A DNA stretch of 38,468 nt from an uncultured Bacteroidales bacterium (lineage in GTDB: Bacteria > Bacteroidota > Bacteroidia > Bacteroidales > UBA4417): NCBI GenBank assembly GCA_903822525.1, contig CAIJPI010000180.1, positions 110,371-148,838 on the forward strand. The letters are read 5' to 3'. Within the stretch, counting starts at the first letter, position 1. Every line of letters begins with the position of its first letter. The translations under genes and the position numbers were made by a program. Positions 28,752-37,336 of this stretch are shown here, piece by piece. Below the pieces are notes generated by a model, which was given only the letters and a program-made list of their open reading frames with translations, was not told the DNA's origin and made no database searches.

Positions 28752-29762
28752 GTGGGAGTAAATAACAGGCTTGCATATTACCAGGCATTGTCCGGCACTC
28801 TTTCCCTGCGCAAAGTATATAATTTCGTTATGGTGGAAGCTGCATATCTTCTGAGCCGGATATTCCGTAAGGCTATCCTGGCCGGAAAGCCCTGGGCTGC
28901 TTCCATCGAGCCAACCACTTCCTGTAACCTGCGCTGTACCGAATGCCCTACCGGGATGCAATCACTATCGCGACCCGGTGGAAATATGAAAACAGATACT
29001 TTCAGGGAAATTCTTGGTAAGCTTTCGCCCGACCTTATTTACCTGACCCTGTATTTTCAGGGAGAGCCGCTGTTGAATCCCCACTTTGCTGAGATGGTAA
29101 GCATAGCACACGCACAAAGAGTTTTTGTTTCCACTTCTACCAACGGGCATTTTCTGAACGATAAAAATGTGGATCAGATCCTTAAAAGCGGTCTGAATCA
29201 TCTGATCATTTCGCTCGATGGCCTCGACCAGTCAACGTATGAGAAATACAGGGTAAACGGCGATTTTCAGCTTGTAATCGACGGTATACACCGACTGGTC
29301 GCTGCCAGGAAGACAAAAAAATCAAGGTCTCCTTTTATTGAGCTTCAGTTCCTGGTAATGGGTCATAATGAGCATCAGATGACACAAATGCGTGAGTTTG
29401 CGAAAACCGCCGGAGTCGATAAACTTGCATTTAAAACAGCGCAGGTCTATAATTTCAATGCCGGGAGTACTGTTATTCCAACCCTAAAAGAAAAATCCCG
29501 GTACAAGCAACTTCCCGATGGCTCATGGGCTATGGCTAAAGCGATCCGAAACCGCTGTCATCGTATATGGAGTTCGGTGGTTGTTACCTGGGATGGGAAA
29601 GTGGTTCCCTGTTGTTATGATAAAAATGCGGATCACCAGGTTGGTGACCTGCTTAAAGATTCGTTGGCTGCGATATGGAAGAACCGGCAATATGCTGCTT
29701 TCAGGAAACAGCTGCTTCGCAGCCGTTCCGAAATTGAGATCTGCCGCAACTGCGGCGAATGA
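28752..29762 (+). CDS. Radical SAM/SPASM domain-containing protein
   Basis: EPTTSCNLRCTECPTG (CX3CX2C), C-terminal VVPCCYDKNADHQVGDLLKDSLAAIWKNRQYAAFR...ICRNCGE. GTG start 2 bp after the upstream stop. Confidence 0.92.
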   Translation: MGVNNRLAYYQALSGTLSLRKVYNFVMVEAAYLLSRIFRKAILAGKPWAASIEPTTSCNLRCTECPTGMQSLSRPGGNMKTDTFREILGKLSPDLIYLTLYFQGEPLLNPHFAEMVSIAHAQRVFVSTSTNGHFLNDKNVDQILKSGLNHLIISLDGLDQSTYEKYRVNGDFQLVIDGIHRLVAARKTKKSRSPFIELQFLVMGHNEHQMTQMREFAKTAGVDKLAFKTAQVYNFNAGSTVIPTLKEKSRYKQLPDGSWAMAKAIRNRCHRIWSSVVVTWDGKVVPCCYDKNADHQVGDLLKDSLAAIWKNRQYAAFRKQLLRSRSEIEICRNCGE

Positions 29763-29907
29763 TCATTATCCTTTTTATTAGTTGCTATTAATTTCATTTC
29801 TGGAATGCAAAATCTTGTGGATCAATTTCATAAGCCCTCTGCTAAACAGTGAATTCTTTTTTAATGATCTGTTTTTTTTGAGGAATTTATTTTTTATTTA
29901 ATTTCTT

Positions 29908-30297
29908 GTTCTTTTGTCATGACACAAAAGAACCAAAAAGTCTAGGCTTAATATGAATTTCGCACATATGTACACCTCGGCAAAACTCGCAAAACAAGGC
30001 TTGATAATTCAGAACATTATCCTGACAGCACGTGAAGCTGTGTTTTGCTACACACGTGCCTGCGCAGTTTGCCTTCGGCTACATCTGTTGCGAAATTCCT
30101 ATTAGGCCGGTCCCTACACCCTGAAAATAGACTTATAAGCCTAAACAATACCTACAACTTGCGTGCTTGTTCTGAAGTGTTGCTTTAAGTACAAATCAAC
30201 TTAGCAGGGAATGGCCTCAGAAAAATACGTTAGCGGTTCTTGCTCACTATCTTTGATTTCTGGCTCTCTCTTGCCCGTTCAGGCAAAAACAAAAGAA
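29908..30297. repeat. Candidate dispersed structured intergenic repeat
   Basis: Left end is a hairpin GTTCTTTTGT-CATGAC-ACAAAAGAAC (29908-29933). Right end carries the inverted ACAAAAGAA (30289-30297). The interior lacks a convincing ORF and contains GCACGTG...CACGTGC. Confidence 0.45.
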
Positions 30298-30361
30298 TCC
30301 CGGTTTCCACACACGTGTAGCCGGGGATGCCTTAATTTGATAAGGTGAGATGAGTATTAGG

Positions 30362-31273
30362 TTACTTCTTCCCTGTAAGTTCCTGGAAAACCTGCTCCAG
30401 GTTATGCTCTTCGCGGTGGAGCGATAGCAGCGTAAGATGATTGTCGACAGCAAACCTGTTAATGCGTGGCCTGATATCTTCACCTGGTTTGGCCTGCAGT
30501 TTCCACATCAGATCGTTGACTTTAACAGCTTTTATTACGCCGGGAATGGCCAGCAACTGCTTCTCGGTAGTGCGGGTTTCAAATTCAACAGTTACAATAT
30601 CATGCGATTGAATTTCGGATAATTCGGCAGTAGATCCATCAGCAACAATTTTTCCTGCATTAATAATAATGGCCCTGTTGCATACGGCTTCCACTTCCTG
30701 CATAATATGGGTCGAAAGTATTACCGTTTTCTCTTTTCCTATTCCTTTAATGAGTTCGCGGATTTCGAGCAGCTGGTTAGGGTCAAGGCCTGAGGTGGGC
30801 TCATCAAGGATCAGGACTTCAGGGTTGTGGATCAGTGCCTGTGCGAGCCCGACGCGCTGACGGTATCCTTTGGAGAGTGTACCAATTTTTTTGTTCTGTT
30901 CAGGTCCCAGGCCTGTTATCGCTATCATTTCGCGAATGCGGTCGCGCGAAGTAGCACCCAGTTTATGAATGCCGGCAATAAACTCAAGGTATTCTTTAAT
31001 ATACATATCGAGGTACAGCGGATTGTGCTCAGGAAGATACCCCACAATTTTTTTAACCTCTTCCGTATCGAAAAGCACATCGTGACCATAAATGGATGCT
31101 GTGCCCGAAGTAGGAGGGATGTAACCGGTAAGTATTTTCATCAAAGTTGATTTCCCGGCACCATTGGGGCCCAACAAACCTACAACTTCGCCCTTACCGA
31201 TAGTAATATTTACATTGTCGAGCACTACCTGTGTGCCGTAAATTTTTGTGATATTCTGAGTTATTATCGACAT
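30362..31273 (-). CDS. gldA: Gliding-motility-type ABC transporter ATP-binding subunit GldA
   Basis: GLLGPNGAGKSTLMKILTGYIPPTSGTASIYGHDV, GTLSKGYRQRVGLAQALIHNPEVLILDEPTSGLDPNQ. Length and C-terminus fit GldA. Confidence 0.88.
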   Translation of the reverse strand: MSIITQNITKIYGTQVVLDNVNITIGKGEVVGLLGPNGAGKSTLMKILTGYIPPTSGTASIYGHDVLFDTEEVKKIVGYLPEHNPLYLDMYIKEYLEFIAGIHKLGATSRDRIREMIAITGLGPEQNKKIGTLSKGYRQRVGLAQALIHNPEVLILDEPTSGLDPNQLLEIRELIKGIGKEKTVILSTHIMQEVEAVCNRAIIINAGKIVADGSTAELSEIQSHDIVTVEFETRTTEKQLLAIPGVIKAVKVNDLMWKLQAKPGEDIRPRINRFAVDNHLTLLSLHREEHNLEQVFQELTGKK

Positions 31274-31456
31274 TAAGCTTGAGTTTTCAGATTGCGAAAT
31301 TAAAACTTTTTGGCTTAAACTCTTGTTTATTGTTAAAAGCCTAATCAGCTAAAGCTAAGAAATTCAGAACTCAGCTGCGATTGACCTAAAAAACGAGGTT
31401 TTCATGTATATTGGACTTAAAGTCAAATAGTACTTAAATTTACAAAAAGTAAAGCT

Positions 31457-31678
31457 ATGGATATTCAAGCAGAAAAACTGGAACTAGTCAGGCTTATCCT
31501 TGATACAGATAATCCTGGTATATTAGCCTCTGTTAAGCGTATTTTCTCTGATTCACCGAAAGCTGACTTTTGGGATGGTTTGTCCCAGTACCAGCAGGAT
31601 GAAATCCGTGAAGGAATAAATGAAATTGAGCAAGGAGAAACCGTGGACTTTGATGAATTTATTAAAAAGCAACGGTAA
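31457..31678 (+). CDS. Antitoxin-like small protein (addiction-module component type)
   Basis: MDIQAEKLELVRLILDTDNPGILASVKRIF...FWDGLSQYQQDEIREGINEIEQGETVDFDEFIKKQR. Acidic, linked to a RelE-like remnant downstream. Confidence 0.7.
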   Translation: MDIQAEKLELVRLILDTDNPGILASVKRIFSDSPKADFWDGLSQYQQDEIREGINEIEQGETVDFDEFIKKQR

Positions 31679-31683
31679 AGAGT

Positions 31684-31806
31684 CGAGGAATCCATATATC
31701 GTATTCACACACAACAATTTATGTTGTTGCACTTTTTGATAATCGTCAAAACCCGGATTCTCTGATCCAGGACACAAATAAACAGTCTTTGTCTGATTCC
31801 TTATAG
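31684..31806 (+). pseudogene. Truncated/frameshifted RelE/ParE-type toxin remnant
   Basis: One frame encodes ...TIYVVALFDNRQNPDSL, typical of a RelE/ParE C-terminus. A shifted frame upstream gives NPYIVFT. The N-terminal half is missing. Confidence 0.7.
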
Positions 31807-31938
31807 AATAATAATGTGCCTTATTAAACCGATTATTTTAAATGTAATCAACAGATAATTTGTTGAATAATAGACAAATGATTCAATTCTCCAATAGCAG
31901 GAGAATATACCGGCCTTAGTGCTATCCATCCTTTTGAA

Positions 31939-33129
31939 TTACTTCGTTACAACAAATTTCCCCGTTTGTGTTTCGCCGCTAGCATTCTGAATTACAATAC
32001 TATAGATGCCCGGCTTAAGTTTGCCACACTGGTAATTAAGGCTTTGTTCGCCCTGGTTTTGTGTTTCTGTAGTAAAATTATCAACCAGCTTTCCATCATT
32101 GGAATAAAACCTGAGGGTGATTTTTCCGGGTTTATCCTGCTTGTAGCCTATTGAAACAAAGTCTTTAGCAGGATTCGGCGAAAAAGCCAGGTTTGAAATA
32201 GCTTTCTTGCTTTCAGCTATTCCTACATAAGTTGGTAGCATATACGTGTATTTTGTATAAGTTTCTCCACAGTCAGTACTTACATATATATTTAGAGTAT
32301 AATCAGGTTCTCCATTCCACCACCGATCAACAATATAAAATTTGCAACTATCCCGTCCGGCAGTAAATTTGACATCATTTAAATTGTCGGGAGTGTTTTT
32401 CCTGGTCCAGGTAGCTCCATAATCAATGCTGTGATAAAGACGGTATTGCCAATTTACATAGTATGACTGAAATGTCACCATGAATAATTCTCCTGATACC
32501 GCTCCTCTGCTTAATTTATATAAGAGAAAATTGCCATTAAAAATTGTGTCAGCAATGTACATTGTATCATAAGAAATGCCATTATTAATTGTGTGGGTCA
32601 AATAATAATCTGGACCACCCAGGTACCCGCTATAAAATTCGCCGGGCACATGTCCTACTTCTAAAGGAAAATAATTAACTGGTTCAATGTGCTCGAAAGA
32701 ATCATCTGTTTTATAGTAAATCAAACTTTGTGTGCTATAACAACGGGCTGCTATATAAAACAATCCAGGAATTTCTCCTCCCGAAATATTGAGTATTCCA
32801 GTGTCAGCGTTTGCCCAAGCTGGTGTTAGCATGTTGAAAGTTTTTCCATAATCACTGCTTTCAGTTATACCCTCATCATACAGAGAATACAGTTTTCCCG
32901 GCGTTCTCTCAGTCACATACTGATTATGCCAGAAAGCCTGTGAGTTTTTAAGTTCGATATCCTTTCCGTCATCGGTAATATAATATAAATGGAACAAACT
33001 TGTGTTCACATAATAAAAGTCATTTGTTGAGTGACCGCGATACACATCGGAAAGAGTTTGACAGAAAACCCGTGATGTCAGAATAAGCAATATTAGTGCT
33101 GTGCCTAGTAAGTAAATAATTGATTTCAT
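31939..33129 (-). CDS. Secreted Asp-box/BNR-like beta-propeller protein with T9SS type A sorting domain
   Basis: Signal peptide, repeated SSDYGKTF / SIDYGATWTRK / STDCGETYTKY Asp-box-like motifs, C-terminal LAFSPNPAKDFVSIGY...GIYSIVIQNASGETQTGKFVVTK. Confidence 0.88.
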   Translation of the reverse strand: MKSIIYLLGTALILLILTSRVFCQTLSDVYRGHSTNDFYYVNTSLFHLYYITDDGKDIELKNSQAFWHNQYVTERTPGKLYSLYDEGITESSDYGKTFNMLTPAWANADTGILNISGGEIPGLFYIAARCYSTQSLIYYKTDDSFEHIEPVNYFPLEVGHVPGEFYSGYLGGPDYYLTHTINNGISYDTMYIADTIFNGNFLLYKLSRGAVSGELFMVTFQSYYVNWQYRLYHSIDYGATWTRKNTPDNLNDVKFTAGRDSCKFYIVDRWWNGEPDYTLNIYVSTDCGETYTKYTYMLPTYVGIAESKKAISNLAFSPNPAKDFVSIGYKQDKPGKITLRFYSNDGKLVDNFTTETQNQGEQSLNYQCGKLKPGIYSIVIQNASGETQTGKFVVTK

Positions 33130-33429
33130 GCTGATATTATAAATTTGGAATTAATTTTTATTTGCCTAATCTTCAAGTGCAATTATATACAAAGAGTAAA
33201 ACGATACATCAATACAAATTCGTTATAATATAGACACCTGAAAACGGATATACCCTTACAGCGATAGTTAAAATAGTTTTACTGGCCATTTCCGGAAGTT
33301 CTTTTATCTTTAGTTTAGTGCCCGTTTTTTGAATCCGCTTTTTTGATACTTTTGCCAACTCATTTTCAAAGCCGGAGATGGGTTTCCGGAGTACCCGAAA
33401 AGTATTCAACAAAATATTGTGAATAAGTC

Positions 33430-33460
33430 TTTGGAATTTCAAATTATAATAATACCTTTG
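33430..33460 (+). promoter_or_regulatory. Promoter of rplM-rpsI-rpsB-tsf: TTTG-N19-TACCTTTG
   Basis: TTTG at 33430-33433 and TACCTTTG at 33453-33460 match the Bacteroidetes consensus spacing, 57 bp upstream of the rplM ATG. Confidence 0.8.
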
Positions 33461-33516
33461 CACCCCTTTTTATACCAAAGAAGGAATTTTTGATTAACAG
33501 CATATTACACAGGACG

Positions 33517-33972
33517 ATGAATACTTTAAGTTACAAATCAGTCACTCCAAAAGCCGCCGATATTAAGAAGGAATGGGTTCTGGTTGATGCCGAAAACGAA
33601 ATACTGGGCCGTATGGCAACTCAGGTTGCCAGGATTCTGCGCGGGAAAACCAAAACAAACTACACTCCTCATCTCGATTGTGGTGACAATGTCATCATCA
33701 TCAATGCCGAAAAGATCCGTCTTACCGGGAAAAAGATGAATGATAAGGTGTATGTTCATTATTCAGGACATCCAGGCGGGCAGAAATTGAACACTCCCCG
33801 TATCATGCTGAATAAGAAACCTACGTATGTAGTAGAAGAAGCCATACGTGGTATGCTTCCAAAAACCAAGCTGGGTGCTGAGTTATTCCGCAACCTGCGC
33901 GTATTTGCCGGTGCCGAGCATACACACGAAGCACAGCAGCCTAAAAAGATTATCATTAACGAAATTAAATAA
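33517..33972 (+). CDS. rplM: 50S ribosomal protein L13
   Basis: MNTLSYKSVTPKAADIKKEWVLVDAENEILGRMATQVARILRGKTKTNYTPHLDCGDNVIIINAEKI. Start moved from 33490 to ATG 33517. Confidence 0.98.
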   Translation: MNTLSYKSVTPKAADIKKEWVLVDAENEILGRMATQVARILRGKTKTNYTPHLDCGDNVIIINAEKIRLTGKKMNDKVYVHYSGHPGGQKLNTPRIMLNKKPTYVVEEAIRGMLPKTKLGAELFRNLRVFAGAEHTHEAQQPKKIIINEIK

Positions 33973-33977
33973 GTACA

Positions 33978-34364
33978 ATGGAGACTACGAATGCAATTGG
34001 TAGGCGTAAATGTGCTGTAGCACGCGTTTATCTGAAAGAAGGCACAGGTGTCATCCTGGTTAACGGACGTGATTATAAAGAATATTTCCCAACAGCAATA
34101 CTTCAGAATACTGTTATGCAGGCATTCGAAATCTCAGCTACAGTTGGAACGTTCGATGTCACAGCTAACCTTGGTGGCGGTGGTGTTAAAGGACAAGCCG
34201 AAGCACTGAGGCTGGGTATTTCACGTATTCTCTGCGAACTCGACCCAACACGTCGCCCTGCACTTAAGGCTGAAGGCCTTATGCGCCGCGATCCACGTAT
34301 GGTTGAGCGTAAAAAATTCGGTCAGAAAAAAGCTCGTAAACGCTTCCAGTTCAGCAAGCGATAA
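33978..34364 (+). CDS. rpsI: 30S ribosomal protein S9
   Basis: IGRRKCAVARVYLKEGTG ... DPRMVERKKFGQKKARKRFQFSKR. Confidence 0.98.
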   Translation: METTNAIGRRKCAVARVYLKEGTGVILVNGRDYKEYFPTAILQNTVMQAFEISATVGTFDVTANLGGGGVKGQAEALRLGISRILCELDPTRRPALKAEGLMRRDPRMVERKKFGQKKARKRFQFSKR

Positions 34365-34393
34365 TATTGAAAATGAAGGTAGTTTAGTATCTA

Positions 34394-34437
34394 AATTGCC
34401 AGGACTCCTGTATCGTATACAGGGCTACCTGGCAATT
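34394..34437 (+). other. Two-tier hairpin in the rpsI-rpsB intergenic region
   Basis: AATTGCCAGG/CCTGGCAATT outer stem and CCTGTAT/ATACAGG inner stem. No T tract follows. Confidence 0.7.
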
Positions 34438-34482
34438 GCGACATTAAAGAATGTAAACTAATTAAATGAGGAGATAAATTAA

Positions 34483-35388
34483 ATGGCAAGAACAACATTT
34501 GACGAATTACTCGATGCAGGCGCACACTTTGGTCACCTTCGTCGTAAATGGAATCCTAACATGGCTCCCTATATCTTTATGGAGCGTAACGGTATCCACA
34601 TCATCGATCTTTACAAAACCATTGCAAAAATTGATGAAGCAGCAGCTGCTATCAAGCAGATTTCGAAATCAGGAAAACGTATCCTTTTCGTAGCTACAAA
34701 AAAGCAGGCTAAAGAGTTAGTTGCAGAGCTGGTACGTCCTACCAATATGCCTTATGTAACTGAGCGCTGGCCGGGCGGAATGCTTACTAATTTTGCTACT
34801 ATCCGTAAAGCGGTTAAAAAAATGTCGTCCATCGATAAACTGATGGTTAGCCCTGCATTCCTTGGTATTTCGAAACGCGAACGTCTGCAGATCACCCGCG
34901 AACGTGCCAAACTCGAAAAAAACCTTGGCTCCATTGCCGACCTCAACAAACTTCCTTCGGCAGTTTTTGTGGTTGATATTATGAAAGAACACATCGCTAT
35001 TGCTGAAGCACGTAAACTTAACATACCTACTTTCGCAATTGTTGATACCAATAGTGATCCTAATTTAGTTGACTTCCCAATCCCTGCCAACGACGATGCA
35101 TCAAAATCAATTGCCCTGATCATCAAAAAAATGATCGAAGCTATTGACGAAGGTAGCAGCGAACGTAAACTCGATCGCGATAAACGCGAAGATGAAGGCG
35201 AAGAAAGCGAAGAGCAGGCAGCCAGCAGAATCAGCGACGATGATGATGACGACGCACGCGAAATTGCACGCAAAAAACGTGTTGCCGCCGGACTCGAACC
35301 AGCTGAAGGTGATGATCGCAAGCGTCCACGCAAACCCATTGCACGCAAACCGGCTCCGGGTGCAGCCCCACGCAAACCAAGACCATAA
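34483..35388 (+). CDS. rpsB: 30S ribosomal protein S2 with a charged low-complexity C-terminal extension
   Basis: FDELLDAGAHFGHLRRKWNPNMAPYIFMERNGIHIIDLYKT...GTNSDPN-like VDTNSDPNLVDFPIPANDDASKSI. Acidic then Arg/Lys/Pro-rich tail. Confidence 0.97.
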   Translation: MARTTFDELLDAGAHFGHLRRKWNPNMAPYIFMERNGIHIIDLYKTIAKIDEAAAAIKQISKSGKRILFVATKKQAKELVAELVRPTNMPYVTERWPGGMLTNFATIRKAVKKMSSIDKLMVSPAFLGISKRERLQITRERAKLEKNLGSIADLNKLPSAVFVVDIMKEHIAIAEARKLNIPTFAIVDTNSDPNLVDFPIPANDDASKSIALIIKKMIEAIDEGSSERKLDRDKREDEGEESEEQAASRISDDDDDDAREIARKKRVAAGLEPAEGDDRKRPRKPIARKPAPGAAPRKPRP

Positions 35389-35411
35389 TTACATAAAAAA
35401 TTTAGTGTAAC

Positions 35412-35442
35412 CATAAACCTGTACTAACCGTGCAGGTTTATG
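35412..35442 (+). other. Hairpin in the rpsB-tsf intergenic region
   Basis: CATAAACCTG / CAGGTTTATG perfect 10-bp arms. Confidence 0.65.
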
Positions 35443-35481
35443 TAATTACATCAGTCAATAACAAATTGAAATAAAACAACA

Positions 35482-36318
35482 ATGGCTACTATTACAGCAT
35501 CAGATGTAAATAAACTCCGCCAGATGACCGGTACCGGTATGATGGATTGCAAGAATGCATTAGTTGAATCGGATGGCGATTTTGAAAAAGCAATTGATAT
35601 CTTACGTAAAAAAGGACAAAAACTGGCTCTAAAACGCGCCGATCGCGATGCCAACCAGGGTTTTGTTGTTGCTAAGATAACTGAAGATAAAAAATTCGCA
35701 GCTATTATCATGCTGAATTGCGAAACCGATTTCGTTGCAAAAAATCAGGAATTTATTGATTACGCCAACAAAATCATTGACCTTGCAATAGCTACAAAAC
35801 CTGCATCACTCGAAGCATTAATGGCTATGAGTATCGATGGACGCACCATTACCGATGGCGTTACCGATCTTACCGGTAAAACCGGCGAGAAAATGCAGCT
35901 TTCACATTACGAATTCGTTGAAGCTCCTTTAGCAGTAGCTTACAACCATTTTGGCAATCGTTTGGCTGCCATACTGGGTTTGAATAAAACAGAAGCTGCC
36001 GGCATTGATGATGTTGCAAAACACGTAGCTATGCAGATTGCTGCAATGGCTCCTGTTGCTCTCGATAAAGACGGTGTAAATGCCGATATTATCGCCCGCG
36101 AAATTGAAGTTGGTAAAGACCAGGCACGTGAAGAAGGCAAGGCTGAAGAAATGCTTGAGAAAATTGCCATGGGTAAACTGAACAAGTTCTACAAAGAAAA
36201 TACGCTGCTTAACCAGGAATTTATCAACGATTCGAAAGTTACCGTTCGCGAATACCTGGCGAAAGCCGATAAAGATCTTACCGTAACCGCTTTCCATCGT
36301 TTACAGTTAGGAGCATAA
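35482..36318 (+). CDS. tsf: Translation elongation factor Ts
   Basis: VNKLRQMTGTGMMDCKNALVESDGDFEKAIDILRKKG and NCETDFVAKNQEF. Confidence 0.98.
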   Translation: MATITASDVNKLRQMTGTGMMDCKNALVESDGDFEKAIDILRKKGQKLALKRADRDANQGFVVAKITEDKKFAAIIMLNCETDFVAKNQEFIDYANKIIDLAIATKPASLEALMAMSIDGRTITDGVTDLTGKTGEKMQLSHYEFVEAPLAVAYNHFGNRLAAILGLNKTEAAGIDDVAKHVAMQIAAMAPVALDKDGVNADIIAREIEVGKDQAREEGKAEEMLEKIAMGKLNKFYKENTLLNQEFINDSKVTVREYLAKADKDLTVTAFHRLQLGA

Positions 36319-36343
36319 GAATATTTTTTTTTTTTTTGAAAAG

Positions 36344-36371
36344 TCCCGTCCGAAAAGGCGGGATTTTTTTT
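36344..36371 (+). terminator. Rho-independent terminator of the rplM-tsf operon
   Basis: TCCCGTC-loop-GGCGGGA (one G-U) followed by a T tract. A T14 homopolymer lies just upstream (36324-36337). Confidence 0.85.
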
Positions 36372-36382
36372 TGCTGTAAGCG

Positions 36383-36454
36383 TCAGAAAATAAAATGCGT
36401 GTGTATGGAGGTTGCTTAAGCAGGTTTTGACTTGAAGCAAGACCCTGGCTAAAA
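36383..36454. repeat. 72-bp direct repeat copy A flanking the HEPN/MNT pair
   Basis: Aligns without gaps to 37194-37265. By-eye count is 59/72 identical. Confidence 0.8.
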
Positions 36455-36481
36455 TGCATGTTTAGAAATCGACTTGAACTA

Positions 36482-36829
36482 TTATCTGCTGTTCAGTTGA
36501 ATTATTTCTTGAATTTCAACCCGGATTTTTGGAATAATATTTTTCGCTACATCCCAAACAATAGAATAATTAACACCCATATAATCGTGAATTAACCTAT
36601 CACGCATTCCAGCCATATTTTTCCACGAAATATCCTTCCATTCTAATTTTATGTCAGCAGGTATCTTTTTGGTAGCTTCACCAATTATTTCCAGGCTTCT
36701 GACAATAGCCCTTTTTAATGTTTCGTCACTGATAAATTCATCTTTTATTGTTTCCGGCCTGATAACTGAAACAATAAAATCGCACTCTAATAAAATATGC
36801 TGTAAATAAACTATCGAATCTTTATGCAT
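36482..36829 (-). CDS. hepT: HEPN-domain (HepT/DUF86-like) toxin
   Basis: MRDRLIHDYMGVNYSIVWD matches the RX4HXY motif. Overlaps the upstream MNT gene by 8 bp. Confidence 0.9.
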   Translation of the reverse strand: MHKDSIVYLQHILLECDFIVSVIRPETIKDEFISDETLKRAIVRSLEIIGEATKKIPADIKLEWKDISWKNMAGMRDRLIHDYMGVNYSIVWDVAKNIIPKIRVEIQEIIQLNSR

Positions 36830-37136
36830 ACTCCACCTCTTTTAAAATATATGGGCCTATAAAAGGGCTTAATCCTTTTGTGGTAACAATATCCAATTTC
36901 GAACCTTTGAATATGTTTTCCAGAAAACTACACGTGTTTATATAGTTCTCATAGGTTTCGGATTCTGCATTGAAATCAATTAAAATATCAACATCGCTCT
37001 CCCTGTTTGATTCTTCCCTAATTACAGAACCAAACAACCCAATGCGAACAACACCGAATTTGATTAATTCAGATTTGCTTAGCTTAAGTTTGCTTAATAT
37101 TTCTGCTCTTTGAATCATTGTCTGATTTTTAATCAA
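36822..37136 (-). CDS. mntA: Minimal nucleotidyltransferase (MntA-like) antitoxin
   Basis: RIGLFGSVIREESNRESDVDILIDF matches GSX10DXD. Confidence 0.9.
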   Translation of the reverse strand: MIKNQTMIQRAEILSKLKLSKSELIKFGVVRIGLFGSVIREESNRESDVDILIDFNAESETYENYINTCSFLENIFKGSKLDIVTTKGLSPFIGPYILKEVEYA

Positions 37137-37170
37137 AGATAACTATTTTATGATGTCCTTTTTAGCCTTT

Positions 37171-37336
37171 GATGAAAATTTGAACTGCACGCATCAGAAA
37201 ATAAGATACATGCGAAAGGAGGTTGCTTAGGCAGGCCTTGACTTGAAATCAAACCCTGGCTAAAACCCAAGGATGGTTTATTAAGCTTATGATGAAAATT
37301 TGTGCCGCACGCGCCTGAAAATAAGCGCGCGCAAAC
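37171..37336. repeat. Tandem partial repeat GATGAAAATTTG..GCACGC..(C/T)GAAAATAAG (starts 37171 and 37291)
   Basis: gatgaaaatttgaactgcacgcatcagaaaataag versus gatgaaaatttgtgccgcacgcgcctgaaaataag, 120 bp apart. Confidence 0.75.
37194..37265. repeat. 72-bp direct repeat copy B flanking the HEPN/MNT pair
   Basis: Gap-free counterpart of 36383-36454. Confidence 0.8.

Noticed and set aside
30247-30483. 78-aa minus-strand ORF overlapping the gldA 3' end
   Set aside because: Overlaps gldA in another frame and lies in the putative repeat; no coding signal.
33178-33205. Possible fourth copy of the 23-bp motif (TGCAATTATATACAAAGAGTAAAA) upstream of the Asp-box/T9SS gene
   Set aside because: Matches only partly, needs a gap, and has no TAnnTTTG at the required spacing.
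33209-33463. 84-aa minus-strand ORF upstream of rplM
   Set aside because: Overlaps the rplM promoter, resembles no known protein and is probably chance.
36383-37336. Integron attC-like sites around the HEPN/MNT pair
   Set aside because: Some inverted segments exist, but no GTTRRRY/RYYYAAC core pair was found and no integrase is present.
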